A stretch of 64,000 nt of DNA from contig NZ_WRPA01000001.1 of NCBI RefSeq assembly GCF_009831655.1, positions 558,001-622,000 on the forward strand, written 5' to 3'. The first letter of the stretch is position 1, and each line of letters starts with the position of its first letter. Positions 46,585 to 55,552 of the stretch are shown here, piece after piece. Below the pieces are notes generated by a model that made no database searches, was not told the origin of the DNA, and saw nothing but the letters and a program-made list of their open reading frames with translations. Origin of the DNA: Shewanella insulae. Its GTDB lineage: Bacteria > Pseudomonadota > Gammaproteobacteria > Enterobacterales > Shewanellaceae. Both the position numbers and the translations under genes were made by a program.

Positions 46585-47435
46585 GCTTTAGGTTTTTTAA
46601 TAAATTTCAGCGTCATACGATCGCTCTCACCGATGGCAAGGTACTTGGCCTTATCCTGCTCCCCAAGACGCAGGCTCGGCGGCAGGGTCCAGACGCCCTT
46701 AGGATGATCTTTGCTGTCCTTTGGATTGGCATTGACTTCACTGCTAGCCACCAGGGTAAAACCCGCCTTCTCGGCAAGGGCGATCATCTCATCCTGCACC
46801 ATGTAGCCAGTGCTCAGATCCATGCCAGGGTTGGCCCTGTGTTCGACCACTCCAAAGGTACCGCCAGGCTTAAGCACCTCATAGACGGATGCGAATACCT
46901 CCTCAAGCGCACCGGCCTTGGCCCAGTTATGCAGGTTTCTAAAGGTCAGCACGGCATCGGCGCTGTTGGGGGCGCCGAGACTGACGAGTCTTGGCGGATC
47001 GAATGGTATGCTAGAGGCTTGTCCCAGCTTATCGGAATGGCTCTGCAGCCAACTATCCAGCGCCTTGCCCAGGCGGATACGATAGCCTGGCACCTCTAGG
47101 CCCTCAGGCGGGTTGGCATCGAAGTTGGCGGCGATATAGTGCCCCTCCTTGGCCAGATAGGGCGCTAGGATCTCGGCGTACCAGCCGCCGCCGGGCCACA
47201 ACTCCACCAGGGTATCGCTCGGCTTAATCTCGAAAAAACTGAGAGTCTCGCCTGGATGACGATACTGGTCTCGCTCAACATTTGCCGCTTTGCGCAATGG
47301 ATTGCTTAACGCATCTGTGACCTGTTGATTGACCATAGCCGGCTCGCTGGCCTGGGCATAGTTTGGGCTGACCAGGCTAGGCGCCGCCACGCCTATGGCT
47401 AATGCCAGTGAGGCCGCTAAAGTTAAGGATTTCAT
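46581..47435 (-). CDS. Exported SAM-methyltransferase-like protein
   Basis: The 284-residue protein has a signal peptide (about 29 residues, cleavage near AQA) and a class I methyltransferase fold with LVELWPGGGWYAEILAPYLA as the motif I region. A later VVEHRANPG segment also fits. A SAM-dependent enzyme in the periplasm would be unusual because SAM is cytoplasmic, so a non-methylating role is possible. It is a recurrent family in Shewanella and its relatives. It overlaps the alpha/beta-hydrolase gene. Confidence 0.8.
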   Translation of the reverse strand: MKSLTLAASLALAIGVAAPSLVSPNYAQASEPAMVNQQVTDALSNPLRKAANVERDQYRHPGETLSFFEIKPSDTLVELWPGGGWYAEILAPYLAKEGHYIAANFDANPPEGLEVPGYRIRLGKALDSWLQSHSDKLGQASSIPFDPPRLVSLGAPNSADAVLTFRNLHNWAKAGALEEVFASVYEVLKPGGTFGVVEHRANPGMDLSTGYMVQDEMIALAEKAGFTLVASSEVNANPKDSKDHPKGVWTLPPSLRLGEQDKAKYLAIGESDRMTLKFIKKPKA

Positions 47436-47517
47436 CGATTCTCTCCCTGAAATAAGGCTATTGGAAAGGCCTAAGCTAGCAGGCTAATTGATAAAATAAA
47501 ACCTGATATACAGTCGG

Positions 47518-48219
47518 TTACACTTTTTGCGGGCCGACTTGATTGGCACTGTCGACCCTGCGCCAGCAGAGCCAGAGCATGGTCAGGCTGGTCAGTAACC
47601 AGACGCCTACCCAGATCCAGGCCGGGATCCAGGTCTGCTCGGCCAACATGGCGGCATCTCCTCGTCCCGGCATGCCCAGCAACACGGTCGGGCTAGCGAG
47701 CGCGTTTAACATCACCATCAGCGCCATCACCCGCAGGGCAAAGGTGAGCAGCGGGCTGTGACTAAGTTTTAACGGCAGCAGAAACAGCAGGGCCAGCATC
47801 AACAAGATGGCGACCGTCAAGAGATCCCGCCCCCAGAGTACGATACTTGCCAACACCACCAATCCTAGACAACTAAAACTGACGCGGATCCCCTTGGCCC
47901 AGGTAGCCAGATGAAAGATCAGCAATCCCCAGAGCGCCGCGCCAAAATAACCGGCAAAGCCGATCAGCACGGGCCAGCCCCCTTGGCTGACACACAGGCC
48001 AGCGCCGTTGGGATAAAGTTCGATATGACTGACTATGCCGCCGCTAAACAGGGTCGCCAGGGCGTGAGATACCTCATGAAAATAACTCTCAAGCCACTTG
48101 AAGGGCACGCTCAGATAGGGAATGCGTGTCAGCACCAGCGCCAGCAATAGCTCTACCATGAAGAGGCTGCGAGTCGGCATACCGGCGCGAGAAGAGGGGG
48201 AATCGATAGAAAAAGCCAT
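47518..48219 (-). CDS. M50-like membrane metallopeptidase
   Basis: The 233-residue polytopic membrane protein has a zinc-site motif His48-Glu49-x-x-His52 in YFHEVSHALATLFSGG and five or more hydrophobic segments. It matches the M50B-like (site-2-protease related) family. NGAGLCVSQGGWP follows the active site, as in that family. Substrate and function are unknown. It is probably the lone gene of its unit. Confidence 0.8.
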   Translation of the reverse strand: MAFSIDSPSSRAGMPTRSLFMVELLLALVLTRIPYLSVPFKWLESYFHEVSHALATLFSGGIVSHIELYPNGAGLCVSQGGWPVLIGFAGYFGAALWGLLIFHLATWAKGIRVSFSCLGLVVLASIVLWGRDLLTVAILLMLALLFLLPLKLSHSPLLTFALRVMALMVMLNALASPTVLLGMPGRGDAAMLAEQTWIPAWIWVGVWLLTSLTMLWLCWRRVDSANQVGPQKV

Positions 48220-48324
48220 ACTGGAGAACCCATCCTTTAGGTTGTTGATGCCTTAAGAGCCGGCGCTTTAGACACGCTGGCGCTACGCCGAAACATCTTC
48301 CTTTATTGAAGACTAAACATGAAC

Positions 48325-48666
48325 CTAGACATAGGTGTCTATGCCCACCATCTGGGAGATGGCATCGCGCTGGGCGGCGTGTTGGTGCAGCAGATATTGG
48401 CCTATGGCGCCGCGACTGCCACCGGTTTGTTGATCGTATTCAAGCTTGGCGCTGAGTCTGTCTTCGAGCGAACTCATATTCTGCTCGGCGAGCTGTGTGG
48501 AGATCGATGCGCTGGCATCAAGCTCAGCCCGCCCTGCTGCGGCAGGCCCAACGGGCGTCACATCGATGACGTTGGCTTGCACCCCTTGCTGGGGCGCGAT
48601 GGCATCGCTAATCGCCGATGCGCTCGAAGAGAGTCCAGGCATCAGGTTAGATGACGAAACTTGCAT
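48325..48666 (-). CDS. Small uncharacterised protein downstream of tsaB
   Basis: The 113-residue product (ATG 48666, preceded by AAGGGGG) has a Ser/Ala-rich N-terminal half and a charged helical C-terminus: SSLEDRLSAKLEYDQQ and IGQYLLHQHAAQRDAISQMVGIDTYV. Codon use matches the neighbouring genes, and the ribosome binding site supports it. It has no signal peptide or transmembrane helix. I do not recognise the family. It lies 65 bp downstream of tsaB on the same strand. Confidence 0.65.
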   Translation of the reverse strand: MQVSSSNLMPGLSSSASAISDAIAPQQGVQANVIDVTPVGPAAAGRAELDASASISTQLAEQNMSSLEDRLSAKLEYDQQTGGSRGAIGQYLLHQHAAQRDAISQMVGIDTYV

Positions 48667-48731
48667 CAAAGTGATTCCCCCTTCTCTCCTGACAGTCTGG
48701 TTACGGGATTATGCTTCAAGCCTACACTAAA

Positions 48732-49445
48732 TTACTCGCGACCGGGCAGTTTTTTCCAGGTCACGGTATCGCGCAGATAGACAGGCTGTAGCTGATCGAC
48801 CTCGGTCGCCAGACCCGCCTTCACCGCCGCCTCGGCCAGCGGCAGCATAAAGCGTGCGAGTGGGAACTTAGCCTCTTCAACCAGGCTCATCTGCTCGGTC
48901 AATAGCGCCGGATAGGCATCGAAGCCTGTGCCACAGGCGGCAAGCGGCGTGTCAAAAGCCAGCTGGCTCGACAACTCCTCTGGCGCGCAGACTCGCTCTT
49001 CCCCAACCAGGCTGGCTAGGCCATCGACGGCGCGATACTCCCCCCAGTAGATCTCACCCATGCGGGCATCGATGGCGGTGGCGACCTGCGCGGCTCCCTT
49101 GAGCGTTATGGCGGCCTGCGCCATGGCGGCAAGGGTTGAGATCCCCACCACGGGCAGATCTTGCCCTAAGGCCAGCCCTTGTGTCATCGAGGTACAGATA
49201 CGAATGCCGGTGAAACTGCCGGGGCCACGGCCATAGGCGATCACGTCTACCTGACTGAGGGAGATCCCCGCCTCTTGCAACACCTCTTGTACCATGGGCA
49301 GCAAGCGCTGACTGTGTTCCCGCGGCGCATCGGCCTCACGGGCAAACACCTGTCCCTGATATTGCAGGGCAACCGAACAGAACTCGGTGCAGGTATCGAG
49401 CGCAAGTAAACTTAAAGGGGCAGAGAAATCTTTATTTTCCGGCAT
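48732..49445 (-). CDS. tsaB: TsaB, tRNA threonylcarbamoyladenosine biosynthesis protein
   Basis: The 237-residue ASKHA-fold protein has LALDTCTEFCSVAL at the start, REHSQRLLPMV and the family signature GRGPGSFTGIRI. TsaB is the scaffold partner of TsaD in making t6A at position 37 of ANN-decoding tRNAs. In E. coli it also neighbours yoaA, which lies 2.8 kb away here with two genes inserted between them. Confidence 0.95.
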   Translation of the reverse strand: MPENKDFSAPLSLLALDTCTEFCSVALQYQGQVFAREADAPREHSQRLLPMVQEVLQEAGISLSQVDVIAYGRGPGSFTGIRICTSMTQGLALGQDLPVVGISTLAAMAQAAITLKGAAQVATAIDARMGEIYWGEYRAVDGLASLVGEERVCAPEELSSQLAFDTPLAACGTGFDAYPALLTEQMSLVEEAKFPLARFMLPLAEAAVKAGLATEVDQLQPVYLRDTVTWKKLPGRE

Positions 49446-49957
49446 GTAAAACGAACCAAATCTGTTGCGATACCATGGCGCTGCGCTGCTTATTCAACGG
49501 CGCTCGCCCCTCATCGCCAAAACCATAAGATGAATGGCGCCGATTATAACGTAAAAGCCGCCCAGGTATAGCCCTAATTCCGCCAGGTAGAATCCGGGAA
49601 CCTCGGCAAAACAGGCCGTGTTAAGCTCACTGCACCTCACAAAATGATGATTGATAGACGTCCAGGCTTTCTTCCTCTTTGATGTAAATATCGATTTTCA
49701 GCCGAGGATAAACCCGATAACATAAGACGCTAAATTAGGTCGATAAATTAGAGCGATAGCAAGATGCGCGTAAAGTATGGCCGCACAAAACCAGCCGCAC
49801 TAGGCTAGCCGCATGAGACTAGCCACATTAGTCTGGCCACAATAAGCCTGACCACATTAGCCTGGCTGCTTTGAACGTGACCGCTTTAGGCATTCAGCCA
49901 AAGATGCCGTTCGCAGGCAGAATATCGATAAGCCTTCTCTTACTCGAGGGTATAGCT
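49446..49957. other. Divergent intergenic region between tsaB and the EamA transporter gene
   Basis: About 500 bases without a credible gene hold promoters for both directions and a block of six degenerate 14-15 bp repeats (49781-49865). An in-frame extension of the transporter reads back to TTG 49871, but it lacks a ribosome binding site. Confidence 0.55.
49781..49865 (+). repeat. Degenerate 14-15 bp tandem repeat
   Basis: Six consecutive units of the form CCGCAC/CCACAT...CTAG/CTGG run from 49781 to 49865 with unit starts at 49781, 49795, 49809, 49823, 49837 and 49852. Confidence 0.8.
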
Positions 49958-50881
49958 GTGCAGAGTCAAAACATAGCCCTGACTGCGAGTCAGTCACATT
50001 CACAGGCCATCATCATGGCTCTGGGCTCGGCCGTCTTGATGGGCACTATAGGCGCCCTTGCCCGCACCGCCAACCTCGATGCCAGCATCATCACCTTCTA
50101 TCGCCTGCTGATAGGCGCCGCCTGCCTCATCACCTACATGCTGCTCACGGGCAAAACGCAGCAGATATTACATCGCCCCAGTAAGCTGCACCTGGTTAAC
50201 GGTGCCATGCTGGCCGGTTTCATGGTGTTCTATGTACAAGCCATCGGCTACATCAACATGGCCAACGCCGTCATGGTGATCTACCTCGCCCCCCTGGTCA
50301 GCGCGGTAGGCGCCCACTTTTTGTTTCAAGAGCGGCTCAAGCGCCAGGATCTGCTCGCCATCGGCATCGCCCTTGTCGGGGTGGTCGCCATCTTACCCAG
50401 CCTAGAGAGCCTCACGGGCAGTACGGCCGAACTCAAGGGCTATGGTTTTGCCCTGCTGGCCCTGGCAAGTTACAGCGGCTTCATGTTGATCAATCGCCGG
50501 CCCGCCAGTGCCAGCCCCTATCAGAGCACACTGATCCAGTTGAGTTTCGGCGCCCTCTGCCTGCTTCCCTTTGCCATTCATCAAGCCGTGATACCGAGCT
50601 TAACCCAATGGTTCTGGTTGGCGCTCATCGGCGTATTTCCAGGCTTTCTGGCCATCTTATTAGCGGTTAAGGCGCTCAGGGTGTTGCCTGCGGCGACCTT
50701 CGGCACCTTGGCCTATATCGAACCTGTGACCGTGGTGATCATCGGCTGGAGCCTGTTTTCCGAGCACCTCACCCCGAGTCAGTTAATGGGCTGTAGCCTG
50801 ATCATCTGCGCCGGAATGATACAGACGCGCAAGCTACGCCGGAATGATACAGACACGCAAGCTACGCCGGGCCCCCAATAG
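49958..50881 (+). CDS. EamA/DMT-family transporter
   Basis: The 307-residue inner-membrane protein has two EamA repeats and ten predicted hydrophobic segments (ALGSAVLMGTIGALAR, LLIGAACLITYMLL, GLALVGVV-like helices and others). Transporters of this family export metabolites or amino acids; the substrate is unknown. GTG 49958 with GAGGG 7 nt upstream is the preferred start. The C-terminus has been rewritten by a 28-bp tandem duplication: without it the frame would end at the TGA overlapping the ndh ATG. Confidence 0.82.
   Translation: MQSQNIALTASQSHSQAIIMALGSAVLMGTIGALARTANLDASIITFYRLLIGAACLITYMLLTGKTQQILHRPSKLHLVNGAMLAGFMVFYVQAIGYINMANAVMVIYLAPLVSAVGAHFLFQERLKRQDLLAIGIALVGVVAILPSLESLTGSTAELKGYGFALLALASYSGFMLINRRPASASPYQSTLIQLSFGALCLLPFAIHQAVIPSLTQWFWLALIGVFPGFLAILLAVKALRVLPAATFGTLAYIEPVTVVIIGWSLFSEHLTPSQLMGCSLIICAGMIQTRKLRRNDTDTQATPGPQ
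50809..50864 (+). repeat. 28-bp tandem duplication at the 3' end of the EamA gene
   Basis: Two adjacent 28-bp units (50809-50836 and 50837-50864) differ at one base. Because 28 is not a multiple of three, the second unit is read in a different frame. Confidence 0.92.
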
Positions 50882-50893
50882 AAGGAGTTGTCA

Positions 50894-52195
50894 ATGAGTG
50901 CAAAGATCCCAAGAATCGTCATTGTGGGCGGCGGTGCCGGTGGACTCGGCCTGGCCACCCAACTGGGACACAAGTTAGGCAAGAAACAGCAAGCCGAGAT
51001 CCTGCTGATAGACAAGAACCGCACTCATATCTGGAAGCCCTTGCTGCACGAGGTGGCCACAGGCTCCCTCGATGCCGATCTCGACGGCGTGGTCTACTCG
51101 GCCCACGCGGTGAAACACGGCTATCAGTTTCAGCTGGGCGAACTTACCGGGCTGGATCTTAAGGGCAAACGGCTGCAGCTTGGCGCCATCAGCAACGATA
51201 AGGGCGAGGCCCTGCTGCCGGCCAGAGAGCTCGAATATGACACCTTAGTGCTGGCCGTTGGCAGCATCAGTAACGACTTTGGCACGCCAGGGGTGAAGGA
51301 ACACTGCTTCTTCCTCGACTCTCACCATCAGGCGAACCGTTTTCATAACGCCCTGCTCGACAGCTTCACCCGCATGCATCAATCCGACGAACAGCAAAAG
51401 CTCAACATCGCCATCGTCGGCGGCGGTGCGACCGGCGTGGAGCTCTCGGCCGAGCTGTATCATGTGACCGATCTGCTCAAGAGCTATGGTCTAAGCAAGA
51501 TGACCGCCGACAGACTGGCGATCACCCTCATCGAGGCGGGCCCAAGAATTCTACCCGCCCTGCCCGAGCGCATCGCCGCCTCTGCCACCCGCGAGCTGAC
51601 CAAGCTCGGCGTGTCGGTGCGGCAAAATACCCGCATCGAAGAGGCCAGTTCCAAGGGCTTTGTCACGGCGGAAAATGAGCTGTTCGCCGCCAATCTGATG
51701 TTGTGGGCCGCCGGTGTCAAAGCGCCGGACTTTATCAAGCAAATTGAGGGACTTAATTTAAATCGTGCCAACCAGATTTTGGTACGTCCCACCTTGCAGG
51801 CCCAGGGCCATGACGATCTCTATGTGATTGGCGATTGCTGCGCCTGCGAGCAGCCAGACGGCAGTTTCGTGCCGCCAAGGGCGCAGTCGGCGCACCAGAT
51901 GGCTCAGTGTGTCGAGCGCAACATTCTCAATGATCTCAAGGGACTCAGCCTAACCGAATATGAATATGTGGACCATGGCTCACTGGTGAATCTGTCGCGC
52001 TTTAGCACCGTTGGCAGCCTGATGGGCAACCTCACCAAAGACAGCATGTTTGTCGAGGGTAAAATCGCCCGCTTCATGTATATCTCCCTCTATCGCATGC
52101 ACCAGAAGGCGATTCATGGCGTCGCCAAGACCTTCGCCCTCTGGTTGGTAGAGAAGATGATGCGTGTGGTGCGCCCAAGGATGAAGCTGCATTAG
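50894..52195 (+). CDS. ndh: Type II NADH:quinone oxidoreductase (NDH-2)
   Basis: From ATG 50894 (ribosome binding site GAAGGAG at 50881-50887) the protein has 433 residues. It has the FAD-binding IVIVGGGAGGLGLATQLG at the N-terminus, the NADH-binding IAIVGGGATGVELSAEL in the middle, a second FAD contact (YVIGDCCAC) and a C-terminal amphipathic membrane-attachment region. It oxidises NADH to reduce quinone without pumping protons. It follows the EamA gene by 12 bp. Confidence 0.94.
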   Translation: MSAKIPRIVIVGGGAGGLGLATQLGHKLGKKQQAEILLIDKNRTHIWKPLLHEVATGSLDADLDGVVYSAHAVKHGYQFQLGELTGLDLKGKRLQLGAISNDKGEALLPARELEYDTLVLAVGSISNDFGTPGVKEHCFFLDSHHQANRFHNALLDSFTRMHQSDEQQKLNIAIVGGGATGVELSAELYHVTDLLKSYGLSKMTADRLAITLIEAGPRILPALPERIAASATRELTKLGVSVRQNTRIEEASSKGFVTAENELFAANLMLWAAGVKAPDFIKQIEGLNLNRANQILVRPTLQAQGHDDLYVIGDCCACEQPDGSFVPPRAQSAHQMAQCVERNILNDLKGLSLTEYEYVDHGSLVNLSRFSTVGSLMGNLTKDSMFVEGKIARFMYISLYRMHQKAIHGVAKTFALWLVEKMMRVVRPRMKLH

Positions 52196-52237
52196 CGAGG
52201 CTTAAGCCAGGGACAACTCGGCTCGCCTTGGCAGTCC

Positions 52238-54163
52238 CTAGTCGATCTGTTGCAGGAAGCTCACCGCCCTGTCGAGATCCCGAGTGCGATGCATGGGCGG
52301 TAGCGAGTTGATAAAGGCCTGACCATAGGGGCGATTGACGATGCGATTGTCGCAGAGGATCAACACGCCCCTGTCTTTCTCATCCCTAATCAGACGGCCG
52401 ACGCCCTGGTTAAGCGCTATCACCGCCTGGGGCAGCGACAGGGTCATGAAGGGATCTTTGCCCTCTCGCTGCACCCCGTCGGCCCTGGCCTTGTAGAGGT
52501 TATCGTCCGGCGAGACGAAGGGGAGCTTATCGATAATCACACAGCTCAGCAGCTTACCGCGCACGTCCACCCCTTCCCAGAAGGCGCCCGTACCCAGCAG
52601 CACGGCGTTACCCAGCTGTCGGTATTTCTTCAAAAGGGTCTGCTTGCCCGCCTGCCCCTGCACCAAGAGCGGATAGTCGACCCGCCCCTGTAACATCACC
52701 GCCACCAGATTGAGCATGCGATGGCTGGTGAACAGCATGAAGGTGCGGCCCTTGGCGGCGTTTATCGCCTTCACGGCCACCTCCACCAGCTGCCTGGCTG
52801 CCCGCTCCTGGCTGGTGACCGAAGCCAGATGGCGCGGAACACAAAACAGGGATTGGCGCCGATAGTCGAAGGGGCTGTCCAATATGCTTGTGCTAGCCTT
52901 CTCCAGCCCCATCGCCTTGGTAAACAGCGACAGGTCTCGATTGATCTGCAAGGTGGCCGAGGTAAAGATCCAACTAACATCCGGGCTAAACAACGACTGA
53001 CACTCCTTGGCCACCTTGATGGGCGAGATCCTCAAAGTCAGGTGCTGATAACCATAGTCTATGCTGTAAGCGCTATCTGGGTTATCACATTGAATAAACA
53101 CGGTTAACTTGCTGAGCAGCCCATCGAATTTTTCGACGCCATCGTCGAACGCCTCGTTTCGACCAAGATAGCCCAGCAACATGGTGCGATAGGCGGTCAG
53201 CTCAGAGACCAGTGCCCAGGCCGCCTCCATCAAGGCCTTGTCACCGATAAGCCGGCGCCAGTCGCGCTCTTCGCCGGCAAACAACAGTCCCTGCCAGTGA
53301 AGCAGCTGAGTATGGCAGCGAGCCGTCATGGCACCAATTTGCGGCGAATCGGCCATCTGAGTGCGATAGAGTTCGTTAAAACGTTCCAGCAGACGAATGA
53401 GGCTCTTGATGCTGAGCTGCTGACCGAAATAGGTCACGGCGATATCCGGCAGCAGATGCGCCTCATCGAAGATCACCACGTCGCTGTCAGGCAACAGCTC
53501 GGCAAATCCTGTCTCTTTTAGGATGCGATCGGCGAAAAACAGGTGATGGTTGACCACAATGATCTTGGCATCCAGCGCCTTGGCGCGGGCCTTGCGGGTG
53601 AAGCAGGCCTCATAGTGATCGCAGGCCTTACCTATGCAGGACTCTTTACTGCTCACCACCAGCGGGATCGCCGGTGAGTTTTCCGGCACGGCGTAGAGGC
53701 TGCCGATATCGCCATCCACCGTCTGACTGGCCCACTGATCGATACGCAGCAGGTCATCGAGGATCTTGCCATCGTTCACCTCGACGCCACTCAGTTGCTT
53801 CTCCATCAGGTATTGGCACAGGTAGTTGCTGCGCCCCTTGAGCAGGGCCACTTTTGGCCTTATTCCCAGTATGTTGAGCAGCGCGGGCAGATCTTTGAAA
53901 AACAACTGCTCTTGCAGGTTTTTACTGCCGGTACTGACGATGATCTGCTTACCGCTGAGCAGCGCCGGCACCAGATAGGCGTAGGTCTTGCCCACGCCCG
54001 TGCCCGCCTCGACCACCAGGTTGTCGCCCTTTTGCAAGGTCTCGCTCACCTGAGTCGCCATCGTCTGCTGCTGAACGCGACAGCTGTAGCCCTTAATATG
54101 ACGGCTTAAGCTGCCACCTGGGGCGAATACCTGCTGTACATCCTGGGTCAGTCGTTTATTCAA
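52238..54163 (-). CDS. yoaA: YoaA, DinG-family Fe-S DNA helicase
   Basis: The 641-residue superfamily 2 helicase has Walker A AGTGVGKT, an XPD-type four-cysteine Fe-S cluster region (SNYLCQY plus CIGKACDHYEACF), DEAH box VIFDEAHLLPD, and the C-terminal motif VI NQGVGRLIRDEKDRG. YoaA works with the polymerase III subunit HolC (chi) in repair of stalled forks and damage tolerance. The conserved tsaB-yoaA neighbourhood supports orthology over DinG. Confidence 0.92.
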   Translation of the reverse strand: MNKRLTQDVQQVFAPGGSLSRHIKGYSCRVQQQTMATQVSETLQKGDNLVVEAGTGVGKTYAYLVPALLSGKQIIVSTGSKNLQEQLFFKDLPALLNILGIRPKVALLKGRSNYLCQYLMEKQLSGVEVNDGKILDDLLRIDQWASQTVDGDIGSLYAVPENSPAIPLVVSSKESCIGKACDHYEACFTRKARAKALDAKIIVVNHHLFFADRILKETGFAELLPDSDVVIFDEAHLLPDIAVTYFGQQLSIKSLIRLLERFNELYRTQMADSPQIGAMTARCHTQLLHWQGLLFAGEERDWRRLIGDKALMEAAWALVSELTAYRTMLLGYLGRNEAFDDGVEKFDGLLSKLTVFIQCDNPDSAYSIDYGYQHLTLRISPIKVAKECQSLFSPDVSWIFTSATLQINRDLSLFTKAMGLEKASTSILDSPFDYRRQSLFCVPRHLASVTSQERAARQLVEVAVKAINAAKGRTFMLFTSHRMLNLVAVMLQGRVDYPLLVQGQAGKQTLLKKYRQLGNAVLLGTGAFWEGVDVRGKLLSCVIIDKLPFVSPDDNLYKARADGVQREGKDPFMTLSLPQAVIALNQGVGRLIRDEKDRGVLILCDNRIVNRPYGQAFINSLPPMHRTRDLDRAVSFLQQID

Positions 54164-54436
54164 TGAATGGCTGATGATAGTTAATGTTTAAAATGACATG
54201 CTGGCATTATGCGGATTTTCTTACCCAGTACAAGCCACAAAGCATCAGCGATAAATAAACGGGAATTCATTGGGATCCAATGGGGATACTGCGGCGTTAG
54301 TTGAATAATTTTCAATCGGCCCAAATTAGCGCTTGCATACGCCGAAAAACTTGATTAGTTTAAATACAACTTAGGGCAAAACACCCAGCCCCCGCGAATT
54401 CACAAAGCAAGTAAAGACAGCGAGAGAAGACAGAAC

Positions 54437-54484
54437 ATGACACAGCGTTTGAATACTATCCATCATCACCATCATATGCGGTAG
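54437..54484 (+). CDS. hisL: his operon leader peptide
   Basis: A 15-codon frame, MTQRLNTIHHHHHMR, carries five consecutive His codons, as expected of a his attenuation leader. It lies 165 bp before hisG and is followed by alternative stems and a terminator. Ribosome stalling at the His codons when histidyl-tRNA is scarce would favour the antiterminator. Confidence 0.92.
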   Translation: MTQRLNTIHHHHHMR

Positions 54485-54547
54485 CCTTCGGATGCTTACT
54501 GCCGGAGGACTATTTCCTTCTGGCGGTTGATTCAAAAGCGATCTAAG

Positions 54548-54576
54548 ACCCCTGGAAGGAATTCCGGGGGTTTTTA
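54548..54576 (+). terminator. his attenuator terminator
   Basis: ACCCCTGGAA (54548-54557) pairs with TTCCGGGGGT (54562-54571) and a T tract follows. Between hisL and this hairpin are TAGCCTTCGGATGCTTACTGCCGG and TTCTGGCGG segments able to form the competing structures. Confidence 0.88.
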
Positions 54577-54648
54577 GTTTTTAGCTTAAGATTTTGTTTT
54601 AAAACGATTTAAACAATTTTATTGAATCAACAAATGAGGAAACATCCT

Positions 54649-55548
54649 ATGTCAGAGTCAAATCGATTACGCATCGCCATTCAAAAGTCCGGCCGCCTGT
54701 CTAAAGAATCACAGAAGCTACTCAAGAGCTGTGGCGTCAAGTTTAACGTCAACGAACAGCGTCTCATCGCCCACTCTGACAACATGCCTATCGACCTATT
54801 GCGGGTTCGCGACGATGACATTCCTGGCCTGGTGATGGACGGTGTGGTCGACCTTGGCATCATAGGTGAGAACGTCCTCGAAGAGGAGCAGATCGAGCGC
54901 CAGACTCTGGACAAGCCGAGCGAATGCATCAAGCTTCGCCAGCTCGACTTTGGTGCCTGTCGCCTGTCACTGGCGGTGCCGACCGAGTTTCCCTATCAGG
55001 ACGCCGGCTCACTGGAAGGGCTGCGTATCGCCACCTCCTACCCTAACCTGCTACGCCGCTACATGCAGGAGAAAGGCATCAACTACCGCGACTGTATGCT
55101 CAAGGGCTCGGTAGAGGTGGCCCCCCGCGCTGGCCTCGCCGACGGCATCTGCGATCTGGTTTCCACCGGCGCCACGTTAGAAGCCAACGGCCTGTATGAG
55201 ACCGAGGTGATCTACCGCTCCATGGCCTGCATCATCCAATCGACCCATGAGCAGAGCGATGCCAAACAGGCGCTGATCGACAAGCTCCTCTCCCGCATCA
55301 ACGGTGTGGTGCGCGCCAAGGAGAGCAAATATATCCTGCTGCACGCCCCCACCGAGACACTGGATCAGATCGTCGCCCTACTCCCAGGTGCCGAGAACCC
55401 GACCGTATTGCCGCTCAACGATGACACCAATCGCGTGGCGATCCACGCGGTCAGCAGCGAAGATCTCTTCTGGGATACCATGGAGGCCCTGACCCAGCTA
55501 GGTGCCAGCTCCATCCTGGTGATGCCAATCGAAAAGATGATGGGATAA
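54649..55548 (+). CDS. hisG: ATP phosphoribosyltransferase (HisG, long form)
   Basis: ATG 54649 (AGGAAA 9 nt upstream) gives the standard 299 residues; earlier in-frame TTG/ATG codons would add up to nine. It starts [18 protein letters not shown] and contains the PRPP loop region GATLEANGL. The C-terminal ACT-like regulatory domain makes it the histidine-inhibited long form. It catalyses the first step, ATP plus PRPP to phosphoribosyl-ATP. Confidence 0.96.
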   Translation: MSESNRLRIAIQKSGRLSKESQKLLKSCGVKFNVNEQRLIAHSDNMPIDLLRVRDDDIPGLVMDGVVDLGIIGENVLEEEQIERQTLDKPSECIKLRQLDFGACRLSLAVPTEFPYQDAGSLEGLRIATSYPNLLRRYMQEKGINYRDCMLKGSVEVAPRAGLADGICDLVSTGATLEANGLYETEVIYRSMACIIQSTHEQSDAKQALIDKLLSRINGVVRAKESKYILLHAPTETLDQIVALLPGAENPTVLPLNDDTNRVAIHAVSSEDLFWDTMEALTQLGASSILVMPIEKMMG

Positions 55549-55552
55549 CGCC

